A DNA stretch of 48,073 nt. It comes from Bacteroidia bacterium. GTDB lineage: Bacteria > Bacteroidota > Bacteroidia > Bacteroidales > Azobacteroidaceae. Under the pieces are notes generated by a model. It was not told where the DNA came from and ran no database searches. It was given only the letters and a program-made list of their open reading frames with translations. The stretch spans positions 1-48,073 of the forward strand of contig BNTV01000020.1 of NCBI GenBank assembly GCA_025996865.1, in the 5' to 3' direction. Below are positions 32,901 through 41,748 of this stretch, piece by piece (position 1 is the first letter of the stretch; each line of letters opens with the position of its first letter). A program made the translations under genes and the position numbers.

Positions 32901-32936
32901 GTTGATCAATTCGTTCATATAAACGAATTGATCAAC
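32901..32936. terminator. Perfect 15-bp hairpin between convergent dinD and uxaA
   Basis: GTTGATCAATTCGTT pairs without mismatch with AACGAATTGATCAAC around a 6-base loop (CATATA). It ends one base before the uxaA stop on the minus strand and begins 7 bases after the dinD stop. It probably ends transcription from both sides, although neither side has a clear U-tract. Confidence 0.65.
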
Positions 32937-34424
32937 TCACAACGTAACTCCACTCTTGAAGATCGCAATCTCCTTAAAACCAAACTTTTCATGATTCAAT
33001 TTCTTTCCGTCGGCAACTTCGATAACGAAATGAATCAATTCCTGTAAGATCTCATCGGAAGTTTTTCCTTCCAAAAGACTTCCGGCATTGAAATCAATCC
33101 AATTTTTCTTGAATTGGTAAAGTTTCGAGTTCGTCGAAATTTTTAGTGTAGGGACAAAGCTGCCGAAAGGCGTTCCCCGTCCGGTCGTGAAAAGAATTAA
33201 TTGACAGCCTGATAAAGCGAGCGACGACGACGCAACCAAATCGTTGCCGGGAGCATTCAGTAAGTTCAGTCCCTTGTTTATTGCCGGTTGAGCATAGTCT
33301 AAGACATCGACGACTTCAGCCGTTCCTCCCTTTTGCGTACAACCTAAAGATTTATCTTCCAATGTGGAAATACCGCCGGCTTTGTTTCCCGGTGAAGGAT
33401 TTTCATAAATCGGTTGACCGAATTTCCGGAAATAATCCTTGAAATTATTGATTAAATCGACGGTTTCATCGAAAACTTGCTTGTTTTCGGCACGGTTCAT
33501 GAGAATGGTTTCAGCGCCAAACATTTCCGGAACTTCCGTCAGAATCGTGGTACCACCTTGAGCAATCAGCCAATCGGAAAATCTTCCAACCAACGGATTG
33601 GCGGTAATTCCCGAAAAACCATCGCTTCCACCGCATTTTAAGCCTATTTTTAATAGGGACAAAGGCAATTCTTCACGTTTGTCTTTTCGCATTCCCTCCA
33701 CCAAATCCTTCATAAGCTGAAAGCCGGTTTCTACTTCGTCCTCCACTTCTTGGGCGATAAGGAAACGTACCCGTTCAGTATCCCATTCACCCATTTCCTT
33801 TTTGAAATCGGATTGTTGGTTGTTTTCGCAGCCCAAACTCAACACCAGAACACCTCCGGCATTCGGATGTTTCGCTAAAGCAGCCAACGCCTTCCGGGTA
33901 TTAATATGGTCGTCACCTAATTGGGAACAACCATAATTGTGCGTGTAAACGCGAATATCGTCGATATGCGAAACATCCAACTCGGCTTTCACCCGATTGA
34001 CAATGGCTTGCGCCTGTCCATTGACGCAACCGACGGTTGGAACAATCCATAATTCGTTGCGAATGCCCATTTCACCATTGTAACGTAAATAAGCCTTGAT
34101 TTTCAAATCACTTTGAGGAATATCGAACGAAATTTTTTCCGGATGATAGGTATATTGCAAATCGTCGCTCAAATTTGTTTTCAGGTTATGGACATGGACA
34201 TGTTCACCGGCTTGGATGTCAACCAAAGCATGTCCGATGGGATAACCGTATTTGACGACATTTTCACCTGCAACAATCGGCCGCAGGGCGAATTTATGTC
34301 CGGTTTCTATGGTTGACCGGATGATAACAGGTTGTTCGTCTATAATTAACGTCTCGCCTTCGGATAGTGGCTCCAAGGCCACGGCAACATTATCCGAAGG
34401 ATTGATTTTCAGATATTTATTCAT
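32937..34424 (-). CDS. uxaA: Altronate dehydratase
   Basis: A 495-residue UxaA, converting D-altronate to 2-keto-3-deoxygluconate in galacturonate breakdown. The N-terminal SAF domain (about 1-90, ending AGEHVHVHNLKTNL) is followed by the catalytic region. That region has PTVGCVNGQAQAIVNR, YTHNYGCSQLGDDH, LSLGCENNQ and LKCGGSDGFSGITANPLVG, with cysteines suited to an iron site. The C-terminus has FTTGRGTPFGSFVPTLKIS. It overlaps the upstream uxaB by 8 bases, so the two steps are translationally linked. Confidence 0.95.
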   Translation of the reverse strand: MNKYLKINPSDNVAVALEPLSEGETLIIDEQPVIIRSTIETGHKFALRPIVAGENVVKYGYPIGHALVDIQAGEHVHVHNLKTNLSDDLQYTYHPEKISFDIPQSDLKIKAYLRYNGEMGIRNELWIVPTVGCVNGQAQAIVNRVKAELDVSHIDDIRVYTHNYGCSQLGDDHINTRKALAALAKHPNAGGVLVLSLGCENNQQSDFKKEMGEWDTERVRFLIAQEVEDEVETGFQLMKDLVEGMRKDKREELPLSLLKIGLKCGGSDGFSGITANPLVGRFSDWLIAQGGTTILTEVPEMFGAETILMNRAENKQVFDETVDLINNFKDYFRKFGQPIYENPSPGNKAGGISTLEDKSLGCTQKGGTAEVVDVLDYAQPAINKGLNLLNAPGNDLVASSSLALSGCQLILFTTGRGTPFGSFVPTLKISTNSKLYQFKKNWIDFNAGSLLEGKTSDEILQELIHFVIEVADGKKLNHEKFGFKEIAIFKSGVTL

Positions 34425-35844
34425 TGTTTAATGCTGCTAACATTCCTTTTTTCAAAATTATTTTTACATGACCGGCAACTTTTGTTGCAAAATCCGGAAT
34501 CGCATTTAAATCAATCGTCCACATTTTTTTGTTGTTAACAATGCCGTTTACCCAGCCTTCGATATCGTTGGCATTGAAAGTTTTTTGGATGAATTCGACA
34601 AATTCCGGCGTATCGTTCGGAGTAAAAACTACTTCCGATTTTCCACTGTATAAAACCAAAAGCGCTGCAAAAGAAAAAGCCGTCAAAGGTGCGTCTTTTT
34701 TCAGTTTTTCTACATTGTCTTTCAAGGTAGGGAAATTGCGGGCTTCCCATTTCGACAGGGAATTTAAAGATATATCTTTCAAATAATGTTTAATGAACGG
34801 ATTGTAGAAACGTTCAAGGATTTTCGCTGCGAATTTCTTCAATTCTTCCGGATTTTCATCGATAGCAGGAAGAACTTCCGTATTAACCATTTGATTGACA
34901 AATTTTTCGACAGCCGGCGTGTTGAAAGCGTCTTTCACCGTTTCGCAGCCCAATTGCAGGACAATCGGTACCATCGCCGTGTGCGAACCGTTCAAAATCC
35001 GTACTTTTTTGGCGCGGAAAGGTTTGATGTCTTCCATAAACAGCACGTTCAATCCGGCTTTATTCAAAGGTAGTTTTTCGCGGATGATAGCGTCGCCGCC
35101 AATCGCCCAAACGTGGAAATATTCGCCTTTCACAACCAGATTGTCGTTGAATTCGATTTCTTCCTTGATTTCGTTGATGGTTTCGCGCGGGAAACCCGGA
35201 ACAATCCTGTCAACCAATGTGTCGTAAAAATAACAAGCCGTCTTTACCCATTGGATAAAATCTTCACTTAGTTGATTGTATCCGGCGTGTTTCAGGACAA
35301 ATTCCCGAAGGGTTGAACCATTATTTTCGATTAATTCGCAACAGATAATCAACAAACCTTTGTCACTTGCTCCGTTGAATTTTTGGAAGCGTTGATATAA
35401 CAGAGCCGTTATTTTTGCCGGATAGGATTTCGGAGGAAGCGCGGTTAAATCATCGCCTTCTTCATAACGGATTCCGGCTTCGGTAGTATTGGAAATAATC
35501 ATCTCCAAGTCGGAACTTAAAAACAAATCTTTGTAAACTTCGTATGCTTCATACGGATTCAAAGCATTCACAATGCTTTTTACCAAAGTGATTTCTTTGA
35601 TAGGATTCTTGTCTTTAATTCCTTCCAAATAAACATGATAAAGGCAATCCTGTTTATTGAGCATTTCTGCCATTCCTTGTGCAATCGGTTGAACAACAGT
35701 GATTCCATGATTCATCACGCCGGCTTCATTGGCTTTGTGAATCATCCAATCGACAAAAGCACGGAGAAAATTTCCTTCTCCGAATTGCAAAATTTTTACC
35801 GGCAAAGTCGGTTTGTTTACTGTTTGTTTGTTTAATTCTTTCAT
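34417..35844 (-). CDS. uxaB: Tagaturonate reductase (altronate oxidoreductase)
   Basis: A 475-residue mannitol-dehydrogenase-family enzyme that reduces tagaturonate to altronate with NADH. The N-terminal Rossmann part begins KILQFGEGNFLRAFVDWMI, and KVRILNGSHTAMVPI contains the catalytic lysine and histidine region. Pairing with uxaA defines the isomerase-reductase-dehydratase branch for galacturonate; uxaC and the KDG kinase genes are not in the window. A TACCTTTG box (35874-35867, minus), 22 bases before the start, is a likely -7 element, but no well-spaced -33 TTG was found. Confidence 0.94.
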   Translation of the reverse strand: MKELNKQTVNKPTLPVKILQFGEGNFLRAFVDWMIHKANEAGVMNHGITVVQPIAQGMAEMLNKQDCLYHVYLEGIKDKNPIKEITLVKSIVNALNPYEAYEVYKDLFLSSDLEMIISNTTEAGIRYEEGDDLTALPPKSYPAKITALLYQRFQKFNGASDKGLLIICCELIENNGSTLREFVLKHAGYNQLSEDFIQWVKTACYFYDTLVDRIVPGFPRETINEIKEEIEFNDNLVVKGEYFHVWAIGGDAIIREKLPLNKAGLNVLFMEDIKPFRAKKVRILNGSHTAMVPIVLQLGCETVKDAFNTPAVEKFVNQMVNTEVLPAIDENPEELKKFAAKILERFYNPFIKHYLKDISLNSLSKWEARNFPTLKDNVEKLKKDAPLTAFSFAALLVLYSGKSEVVFTPNDTPEFVEFIQKTFNANDIEGWVNGIVNNKKMWTIDLNAIPDFATKVAGHVKIILKKGMLAALNNE

Positions 35845-35931
35845 GTGTATAATTGAAATTAGTTACCAAAGGTACGTTTTTTCTTTAAAACTTGTATCCG
35901 AAAAGAGATAAACCAATCTAATTTGGTACTT

Positions 35932-38415
35932 TTATCGACGGTTAACCAGCTGCATCAAAGGCAACGAAAATTGAAGCCCCACCCCATTATATTGAGTTTT
36001 GTCGAAAGCAGCATATACTCCGATACTTGCCATTCCTGCCGGCAAATCAACCGAATAACCCCATTCGGAATAATACGGTTTTCCGGGAGTATGCAGGAAT
36101 TTGAAATGCAAATTTTCATTAACCATTTTTCCTTGCAATAAAGGTAAACGTTTCAACAACAAATAGTCTGTCCGGTAATTTACAAAAGCCTGAACCCATT
36201 CTTTGTTGGTCGAATATTCGTAAAACGGAAGCAAACTATACGTGTGCTGCGCGAGTTTTGCACTGAACCATGTATCGCCTGCCGTACCGAAATGTTTGTA
36301 ATCAATGTAATTGAACGGATTCTTATTGAAAAATTTACCGGCGATCACGACATAACTGAGTTGACTGAAAATACCCAAATTTATCCCTTGGTAAACGACG
36401 ACCTGAGCTTTGGAAAACGTCGAATAATTTCCAATCCAATCTCCTGCTGAAAATCCTTGCTGGTAGCCTACCACAAAAGTCGGATAATCGGAACGCCGAT
36501 AGCGCTTCTTCCCTTCCCTGATTTCGTAATAATATTGCGGTGTATATTGAAGATTAAGAGTATAAGCAGCGAGTCCGGAACAGGAACTGTTCAAATCTTG
36601 TGCATATTCCGGACGGTTAGGCGTCCATTGATTCCGGATTCCGAAAAAATTCCATGTCGTATGATTTTCAAGCATAGTGCGTTTGGCAGCGGAGAGTTTT
36701 ACGTCCAGATTTAAACCGTTGTCAATATCAATGGAGTTCTCTATTTCAACGTATTTATTGTCGTAGAATTTTGACAGATTTCTTCCGCCATATAAGGAAA
36801 AGAGGGCGTTGACAATTCGTTCGGGACCGGCGCCGGCGCTATAATCGGTTGATATACTTCCTGCGGAAAGTCGCAGTTGTCCCAATTTCAAAGGTGCATA
36901 ATCAAAAACAATATTTCCTTTATAAATCAACTCTTTCCGTGCACTTGCCCAATACGCCGAGGGTTTGAATACAAAACCGGTATTTTTCTTTCGTTTGAAA
37001 TTCAATTCAAAGGACTGACCCAACCAAATGCCGTCAACAAAATTATATTCCGTCAGCAAATCTTGCAAACCGGAATAACGAAACTGAACGAATGAAGAAT
37101 CTTTCCCCGCAACGCCTCCGGTAACCAAATCGAAAAGGCCGAACTTGGGATTTCTCCGGGCATTGTCGATTGAATCGGCTCTTGCCTGAAGCGTGTCTTT
37201 CCGGGCGTAACTTTGAAGTTCTTCTTCGTTCAAAGCGACGGTTCGAGTTTCAACCCAATAGGTAGAATCCCGTTTGGTAGCTAAAGAATCTGTTGTAATA
37301 TTTTCATTTCTCTTAATTTCCAGACTTTTTTTCTCTTTTTTCGGTTTGACTTTTCCGGAACTTTTCGCAACGGCTATCAACGAATCGTTCAGTTGTATGT
37401 CGATGTATTGGAATGAATGAAGAAAATCTATGTATAAATTAATACCGAACATATTGACTTCGGCATGATTTTCCACATTGGTAACCAAATAGATGTCATC
37501 CATTACGGGATGATAATTGAATACGATGTGTTGATTTATTCCCATTCCTGAAAAATAAAGTTCAGCATGGCGAATATTCCATTCATCATCGGCAATATAA
37601 ATCGTTCCCCGTAGTAATTTCGGGTCTTTCAGTTTGGGAATAATGCTGATTTTGTTGATTATTTGCCCGTCTTCTTCTTCGTATCCTTCATATCGGAAAC
37701 GATAGTAATTAAATGCTTTGGGATGAAGCGGAGAAACTATCGAACCGATTGTGGGATAATAAAGCGAAATCATCCCTGCATTGATGGCTTCTTTGGGATC
37801 GTTTCCGTTAGGGAAGGAAGAAGAATAAGCGATTACATTTTTTTCGTATCGGTTTGGTTCTGCAAATTTTATCTCCGTAGCCGATTCTTGTAAGAAAAAT
37901 TTATTTTTATAGATATCCAATTCTTCTCCACCCAATTTTTCAAATAGTTTGGATAGTTTGGACATTTTGGTCATTTTCCCCGAAACCTTACTATATACCT
38001 GATAGGTTGATGTCTTCACTACCGATTGATAATAAGGCGCTTTGGCAATCGCTTTCCGCATAATGGCATACGCGGGATCTTCGCCTTGCCGGATTTCTAC
38101 GTCCGGCAATTGATAATTCTTTTCGGTCAGGACAAATTGAATTTCCTTGTCTTTTTCTTCGATGGAAACGGTTTTATTTTCGGCGCTATAACCGATACAG
38201 GTACACTCCAATTGATAAGTCCCGGCTTTCAGTTTGATTTGAAATTCGCCTTCCGTATTACAAACCAGACCTTGTTTGATTTCTTTGATGTAAATGGAAG
38301 CCGAAGGAACCGGATTTCCGGAAATATCGGTTACTCTGCCTTTTAATGTTTGACTAAAGGAAATAGGAGGAAAAATTGAACTCACTACAAGTAAAAAAAG
38401 AATGGCTTGCTTCAT
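35932..38415 (-). CDS. DUF5686 outer-membrane protein with carboxypeptidase-regulatory-like domain
   Basis: An 827-residue protein with a signal peptide (ending about PPISFSQ, residue 22). Residues about 23-105 form a carboxypeptidase-regulatory-like beta-sandwich (LKGRVTDISGNPVPSASIYI). The rest matches the DUF5686 family of Bacteroidota: a soluble region with VVKTSTYQVYSKVSGKM and then a beta-rich C-terminal half ending YNGVGLQFSLPLMQL, suggesting an outer-membrane barrel. The role is unknown; the family is widespread and not part of a SusC/D pair here. It is monocistronic. Confidence 0.87.
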   Translation of the reverse strand: MKQAILFLLVVSSIFPPISFSQTLKGRVTDISGNPVPSASIYIKEIKQGLVCNTEGEFQIKLKAGTYQLECTCIGYSAENKTVSIEEKDKEIQFVLTEKNYQLPDVEIRQGEDPAYAIMRKAIAKAPYYQSVVKTSTYQVYSKVSGKMTKMSKLSKLFEKLGGEELDIYKNKFFLQESATEIKFAEPNRYEKNVIAYSSSFPNGNDPKEAINAGMISLYYPTIGSIVSPLHPKAFNYYRFRYEGYEEEDGQIINKISIIPKLKDPKLLRGTIYIADDEWNIRHAELYFSGMGINQHIVFNYHPVMDDIYLVTNVENHAEVNMFGINLYIDFLHSFQYIDIQLNDSLIAVAKSSGKVKPKKEKKSLEIKRNENITTDSLATKRDSTYWVETRTVALNEEELQSYARKDTLQARADSIDNARRNPKFGLFDLVTGGVAGKDSSFVQFRYSGLQDLLTEYNFVDGIWLGQSFELNFKRKKNTGFVFKPSAYWASARKELIYKGNIVFDYAPLKLGQLRLSAGSISTDYSAGAGPERIVNALFSLYGGRNLSKFYDNKYVEIENSIDIDNGLNLDVKLSAAKRTMLENHTTWNFFGIRNQWTPNRPEYAQDLNSSCSGLAAYTLNLQYTPQYYYEIREGKKRYRRSDYPTFVVGYQQGFSAGDWIGNYSTFSKAQVVVYQGINLGIFSQLSYVVIAGKFFNKNPFNYIDYKHFGTAGDTWFSAKLAQHTYSLLPFYEYSTNKEWVQAFVNYRTDYLLLKRLPLLQGKMVNENLHFKFLHTPGKPYYSEWGYSVDLPAGMASIGVYAAFDKTQYNGVGLQFSLPLMQLVNRR

Positions 38416-38437
38416 ACACTCTAAACGTTATTTGCGG

Positions 38438-38502
38438 CAAATATAAATATTCTGTTTCAATTTATAACTATTTTTTTGTACATTTGTCACTGCTTATATT
38501 TG
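38438..38502. promoter_or_regulatory. Divergent promoter boxes in the 110-base spacer
   Basis: On plus, TACATTTG (38479-38486) and TATATTTG (38495-38502) are possible -7 boxes for the membrane-protein gene at 38526. On minus, TATATTTG (38445-38438) could serve the DUF5686 gene. None has an ideally spaced -33 TTG, so assignments are tentative. Confidence 0.35.
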
Positions 38503-38525
38503 TTAAATTGTAATTTTTTCATATC

Positions 38526-40178
38526 GTGATTATTGAATTATTTCTCATTCCGCTGTTATTTCTATTGTTTGCCGGCTGGGGTTGTTGGGCAAAGCTATTA
38601 TTATCTATTAAAAATGAATCAATTACTATCTCGGTTATCGTAGGGCTTGCCTTGTATGGTTTGGCGGCTTGCATCATCGCGTTTTTTGTTCCGTTAAATA
38701 TCCCGGTAGAGATTGTTCTGCTATGTGTTGCGGTTATTCCTTATTTTTTGAAGAATTTCAGGAAGCATTTGCCCTCTGTTCCTAAAACAATTCTCCAAAG
38801 CGCCTGGTTTTGGGGGTTTGCTTTGATGGTTATTTTGGCCGGTTCCTATTATAATTTCAGGAGTGACCACTTTGGGTATTATGTTCCATCCTTGAAATGG
38901 TTAAATGAATACGGGTTAATCATCGGAACTGCCAATATTGACTGGATACTTGGGCAAATGTCGTTTATGCACATTATGCAAGCAGGAATCGATCAAACCA
39001 TTGATCCGCATGGTCGTTTTTGCATTTTTATTATTATTTTATATTTAGTTTATATTTTTGAAAGAAAATCTTTTTTATTGCTGCTTTTCGTTCCTTTTTA
39101 TTTTTTGTATTTTCAATCTCCTTCCCCTGATCTTCCCGTTGTATTTTTTTCATTAATCGTTGTAAATGAGTTTTGCTTTCATTATCAAAAAAACAATTTC
39201 AAAACTTTGTTTGCCATTTCCGTTTTTATTTTTGTCATAAAACCGGTTGCCTTTTGGTTGCCGTTGTGGATTTTTATCGCTGCTTTTTACCGGAACAAAA
39301 GCGAATTAAAATCTATCCGGAATTATATTTTCCCCTGTTTTTTAATTTTTGTTTTCTTGATTAAAAACGTGATTACTTGTTCTTGTTTATTTTATCCGGT
39401 TACTTTCACGCAAATCAATACTTATTGGCTTCCCGATATGCAGATAATGGAATTATCTGATCAACAAGCTATTACTTTTACTTATGATTATAAATATAAT
39501 ATAGATACAATAAATTCATTTTCATTTTTTGGAAAAATATACCTCTGGTTGACGTATCCTGATTTAGAAGTCATCATACATCTTGCTATCGTATTAATCA
39601 CGTTGCTATTCGGGATTGTTTCTTTTTTGAAAAAACAGTTTATTTACATTATCTTCTTTTTTGTCGCTATTTTCAAGTTATTAATTACTTTTTCTTTTTC
39701 GGGACAATATCGGTTTATGCTTGATATTATTCATCCGATGATATTATTTATTATTTCACTTCTCCTCCCGAATGTAAAACGATTACCGCTTCTGTCCGGT
39801 TCATTCATTTTATTTATATCGGCTCTGTTATTTGTGAGTTTTCCAAACTTTCACAAAAAAATATTTCCTTCGTTTAGATTGACTAAAATGATGGTCGGTT
39901 TTACAACAAAAGCTTTGGTATGTCCGGAAAATTATCCGCGTGACACTTATGAGCAGGAAAAAATAGGGAATCTGATCTTCAATATTCCAATCAATGATCT
40001 TTACAATTATGAAACGCCTCCTCCGGCTTTTACAGAAGAGGTTATAACCCGATATTATCAAATGGGAATTTTTCCTCAATGGAAAGACACTACTTGTATT
40101 CACAAAGGGATTTACATGAAAAAACTTTCCGTCGAAGAAAAAGAAGCGCTTGGAAGAATCCGTGAAACTTCACAATAA
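38526..40178 (+). CDS. Multipass membrane protein, GT-C-like, unknown function
   Basis: A 550-residue protein with about 12 transmembrane segments and a hydrophilic C-terminal tail of about 90 residues. The early loop contains NFRSDHFGYYVPSLKWLNEYG and IGTANIDWILGQMSFMHIMQAGID. An acidic first periplasmic loop after two or three helices is typical of GT-C-type glycosyltransferases and of the Leptospira LIC_10190-like membrane family, which this resembles. I cannot prove enzymatic function. Base composition is clearly AT-rich, partly from the Phe/Ile codons. The PorT-like gene begins 43 bases downstream. Confidence 0.65.
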   Translation: MIIELFLIPLLFLLFAGWGCWAKLLLSIKNESITISVIVGLALYGLAACIIAFFVPLNIPVEIVLLCVAVIPYFLKNFRKHLPSVPKTILQSAWFWGFALMVILAGSYYNFRSDHFGYYVPSLKWLNEYGLIIGTANIDWILGQMSFMHIMQAGIDQTIDPHGRFCIFIIILYLVYIFERKSFLLLLFVPFYFLYFQSPSPDLPVVFFSLIVVNEFCFHYQKNNFKTLFAISVFIFVIKPVAFWLPLWIFIAAFYRNKSELKSIRNYIFPCFLIFVFLIKNVITCSCLFYPVTFTQINTYWLPDMQIMELSDQQAITFTYDYKYNIDTINSFSFFGKIYLWLTYPDLEVIIHLAIVLITLLFGIVSFLKKQFIYIIFFFVAIFKLLITFSFSGQYRFMLDIIHPMILFIISLLLPNVKRLPLLSGSFILFISALLFVSFPNFHKKIFPSFRLTKMMVGFTTKALVCPENYPRDTYEQEKIGNLIFNIPINDLYNYETPPPAFTEEVITRYYQMGIFPQWKDTTCIHKGIYMKKLSVEEKEALGRIRETSQ

Positions 40179-40220
40179 GCCGTTTGTTTTCCCGTTATTA
40201 TTATCGGAAAAGCATCTGAA

Positions 40221-40925
40221 ATGCATAAAAAAACATTCACAGTCATTGGTTTTTTATTGTTGAGCAACCTGCTGTTGGCGCAAACTCAGAAGGTTCGGAA
40301 TCAACCGTATGGTGATTATAAATTATATCACTTCGGGATTACTGTGGGTTTGAATTTTCAGGATATGCTGTTGACAAATTCGGGTTTGACCAATGAAAAC
40401 GGGGAAACCTGGTACGGAACGATTCCGAATTATTCTCCCGGATTCACGGTTGGTTTGGTGGCCGATTTGTATTTGAATCCGTATATGAACCTCCGGTTTA
40501 CGCCTATGCTTTGTTTTGGCGACAAGGAATTTGAATTTGTAGAACCGGCGGCAAAAGCGAGTTTCAAGACCAATGTACGCTCCAATTATCTGCTGACTCC
40601 GCTTGATTTGAAAATCCGTTCGATGCGTTTGAACAATTACCGGCCTTATGTTCTTGCCGGCGTTTATTCTGCGATTAATTTGGGCCGGAAGAAAGATGAG
40701 CCGGTGCTTTTGAAACAAATGGATTACGGGGTATCCATCGGCTTGGGATGTGATTTTTATCTTCCGTTTGTGAAAGTAATTCCGGAAATCCGTTTCTGTT
40801 TTGGGTTAGGCGATATATTGGAAAAAGACCGTTCCGATTTGACCGACCTTAGTTTGGCGAAATATCCGAATGCGCTTTCTAAAGGGGTTTCGCGGATGGT
40901 TATCTTTACTTTTAATTTTGAATAA
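40221..40925 (+). CDS. porT: PorT-family outer-membrane protein (T9SS)
   Basis: A 234-residue protein with a signal peptide (MHKKTFTVIGFLLLSNLLLA). The first mature strand, YKLYHFGITVGLNFQDM, and the alternating-strand pattern through RFTPMLCFGDKEFEF, LLTPLDLKIRSM, YRPYVLAGVYSAINLGRK and the terminal MVIFTFNFE are those of the PorT family, about eight beta-strands. PorT is needed for the type IX secretion system in Porphyromonas and Flavobacterium. The GH9 cellulase in this window carries a T9SS signal, so a working system is expected. Other small barrel families are similar, so the name is probable rather than certain. Confidence 0.72.
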   Translation: MHKKTFTVIGFLLLSNLLLAQTQKVRNQPYGDYKLYHFGITVGLNFQDMLLTNSGLTNENGETWYGTIPNYSPGFTVGLVADLYLNPYMNLRFTPMLCFGDKEFEFVEPAAKASFKTNVRSNYLLTPLDLKIRSMRLNNYRPYVLAGVYSAINLGRKKDEPVLLKQMDYGVSIGLGCDFYLPFVKVIPEIRFCFGLGDILEKDRSDLTDLSLAKYPNALSKGVSRMVIFTFNFE

Positions 40926-41748
40926 TAAACAACTGCACATAAAAAAGCATGGCATAAACCGCTAAAAGCAGACTGTCGAACCGGTCCAGATAACCGCCGT
41001 GTCCGGGAAGCGAGCAACCGGAATCTTTCACTCCTAAAGTCCGTTTAATCAAGGATTCTATCAAGTCGCCCCAGGTGCCGAAAATAACAACCGACAATGA
41101 CAGGCCTATCCAATGACAAAGTTTAATTTCAGGCTGAAAATGCGCAAAAATAAAAGCGGAGGCGATTGTAAAAACCAAACCGCCGGCAAAGCCTTCCCAT
41201 GATTTATGAGGAGAGATGCGTTCGAAAAGTTTATGTTTTCCCAATGTCATTCCCACTAAATAGGCTCCGGTATCGTTAACCCAGATAAATACAAAAAGGG
41301 AAAAAATCATCAAAAAATTATAAACCGGAGTTTCACCCGAAATTCCACGGAAGGCAATCATATTCAGAAGTGCGAGCGGCAAAGCAATATAAGTTTGCCC
41401 AAGAAAAATATAGGCAGCGTGAGTAATCGAATCTTGTTGTTTTTCGTATAATTCCGAGATTAAAATGATTACAATGTAAACCAGATAGACAAAAAATATG
41501 TAATAGTCGAAAATACCGGAAGCATACAAATACGTAACCAAGAATAAAAGAAATCCCCCCAGACAATTGTAGTAGGGATTGATTTTAGTCCGTTTTTGCG
41601 CGTTAATTAATTGATAAAACTCCCATAAACAGAGAACTGCGGCAGCCGAAAAGACAACAAGAAAAGACAGGGAATTCCACATAATTCCGATACATATCAG
41701 CGCTACGTAAGTAATTCCCGTCAATGTTCTTGTCAGTAAATTCTTCAT
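40912..41748 (-). CDS. cdsA: Phosphatidate cytidylyltransferase
   Basis: A 278-residue membrane enzyme making CDP-diacylglycerol from phosphatidate and CTP. It has about eight helices. The C-terminal signature, SLIKRTLGVKDSGCSLPGHGGYLDRFDSL, is complete including the metal-binding aspartates, and WVNDTGAYLVGMTLGKHK and ISPHKSWEGFAGG precede it. The start overlaps the ftsH stop by 4 bases. The end overlaps the convergent porT-like gene by 14 bases. It is the third gene of the rsfS-ftsH-cdsA operon. Confidence 0.95.
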   Translation of the reverse strand: MKNLLTRTLTGITYVALICIGIMWNSLSFLVVFSAAAVLCLWEFYQLINAQKRTKINPYYNCLGGFLLFLVTYLYASGIFDYYIFFVYLVYIVIILISELYEKQQDSITHAAYIFLGQTYIALPLALLNMIAFRGISGETPVYNFLMIFSLFVFIWVNDTGAYLVGMTLGKHKLFERISPHKSWEGFAGGLVFTIASAFIFAHFQPEIKLCHWIGLSLSVVIFGTWGDLIESLIKRTLGVKDSGCSLPGHGGYLDRFDSLLLAVYAMLFYVQLFIIQN

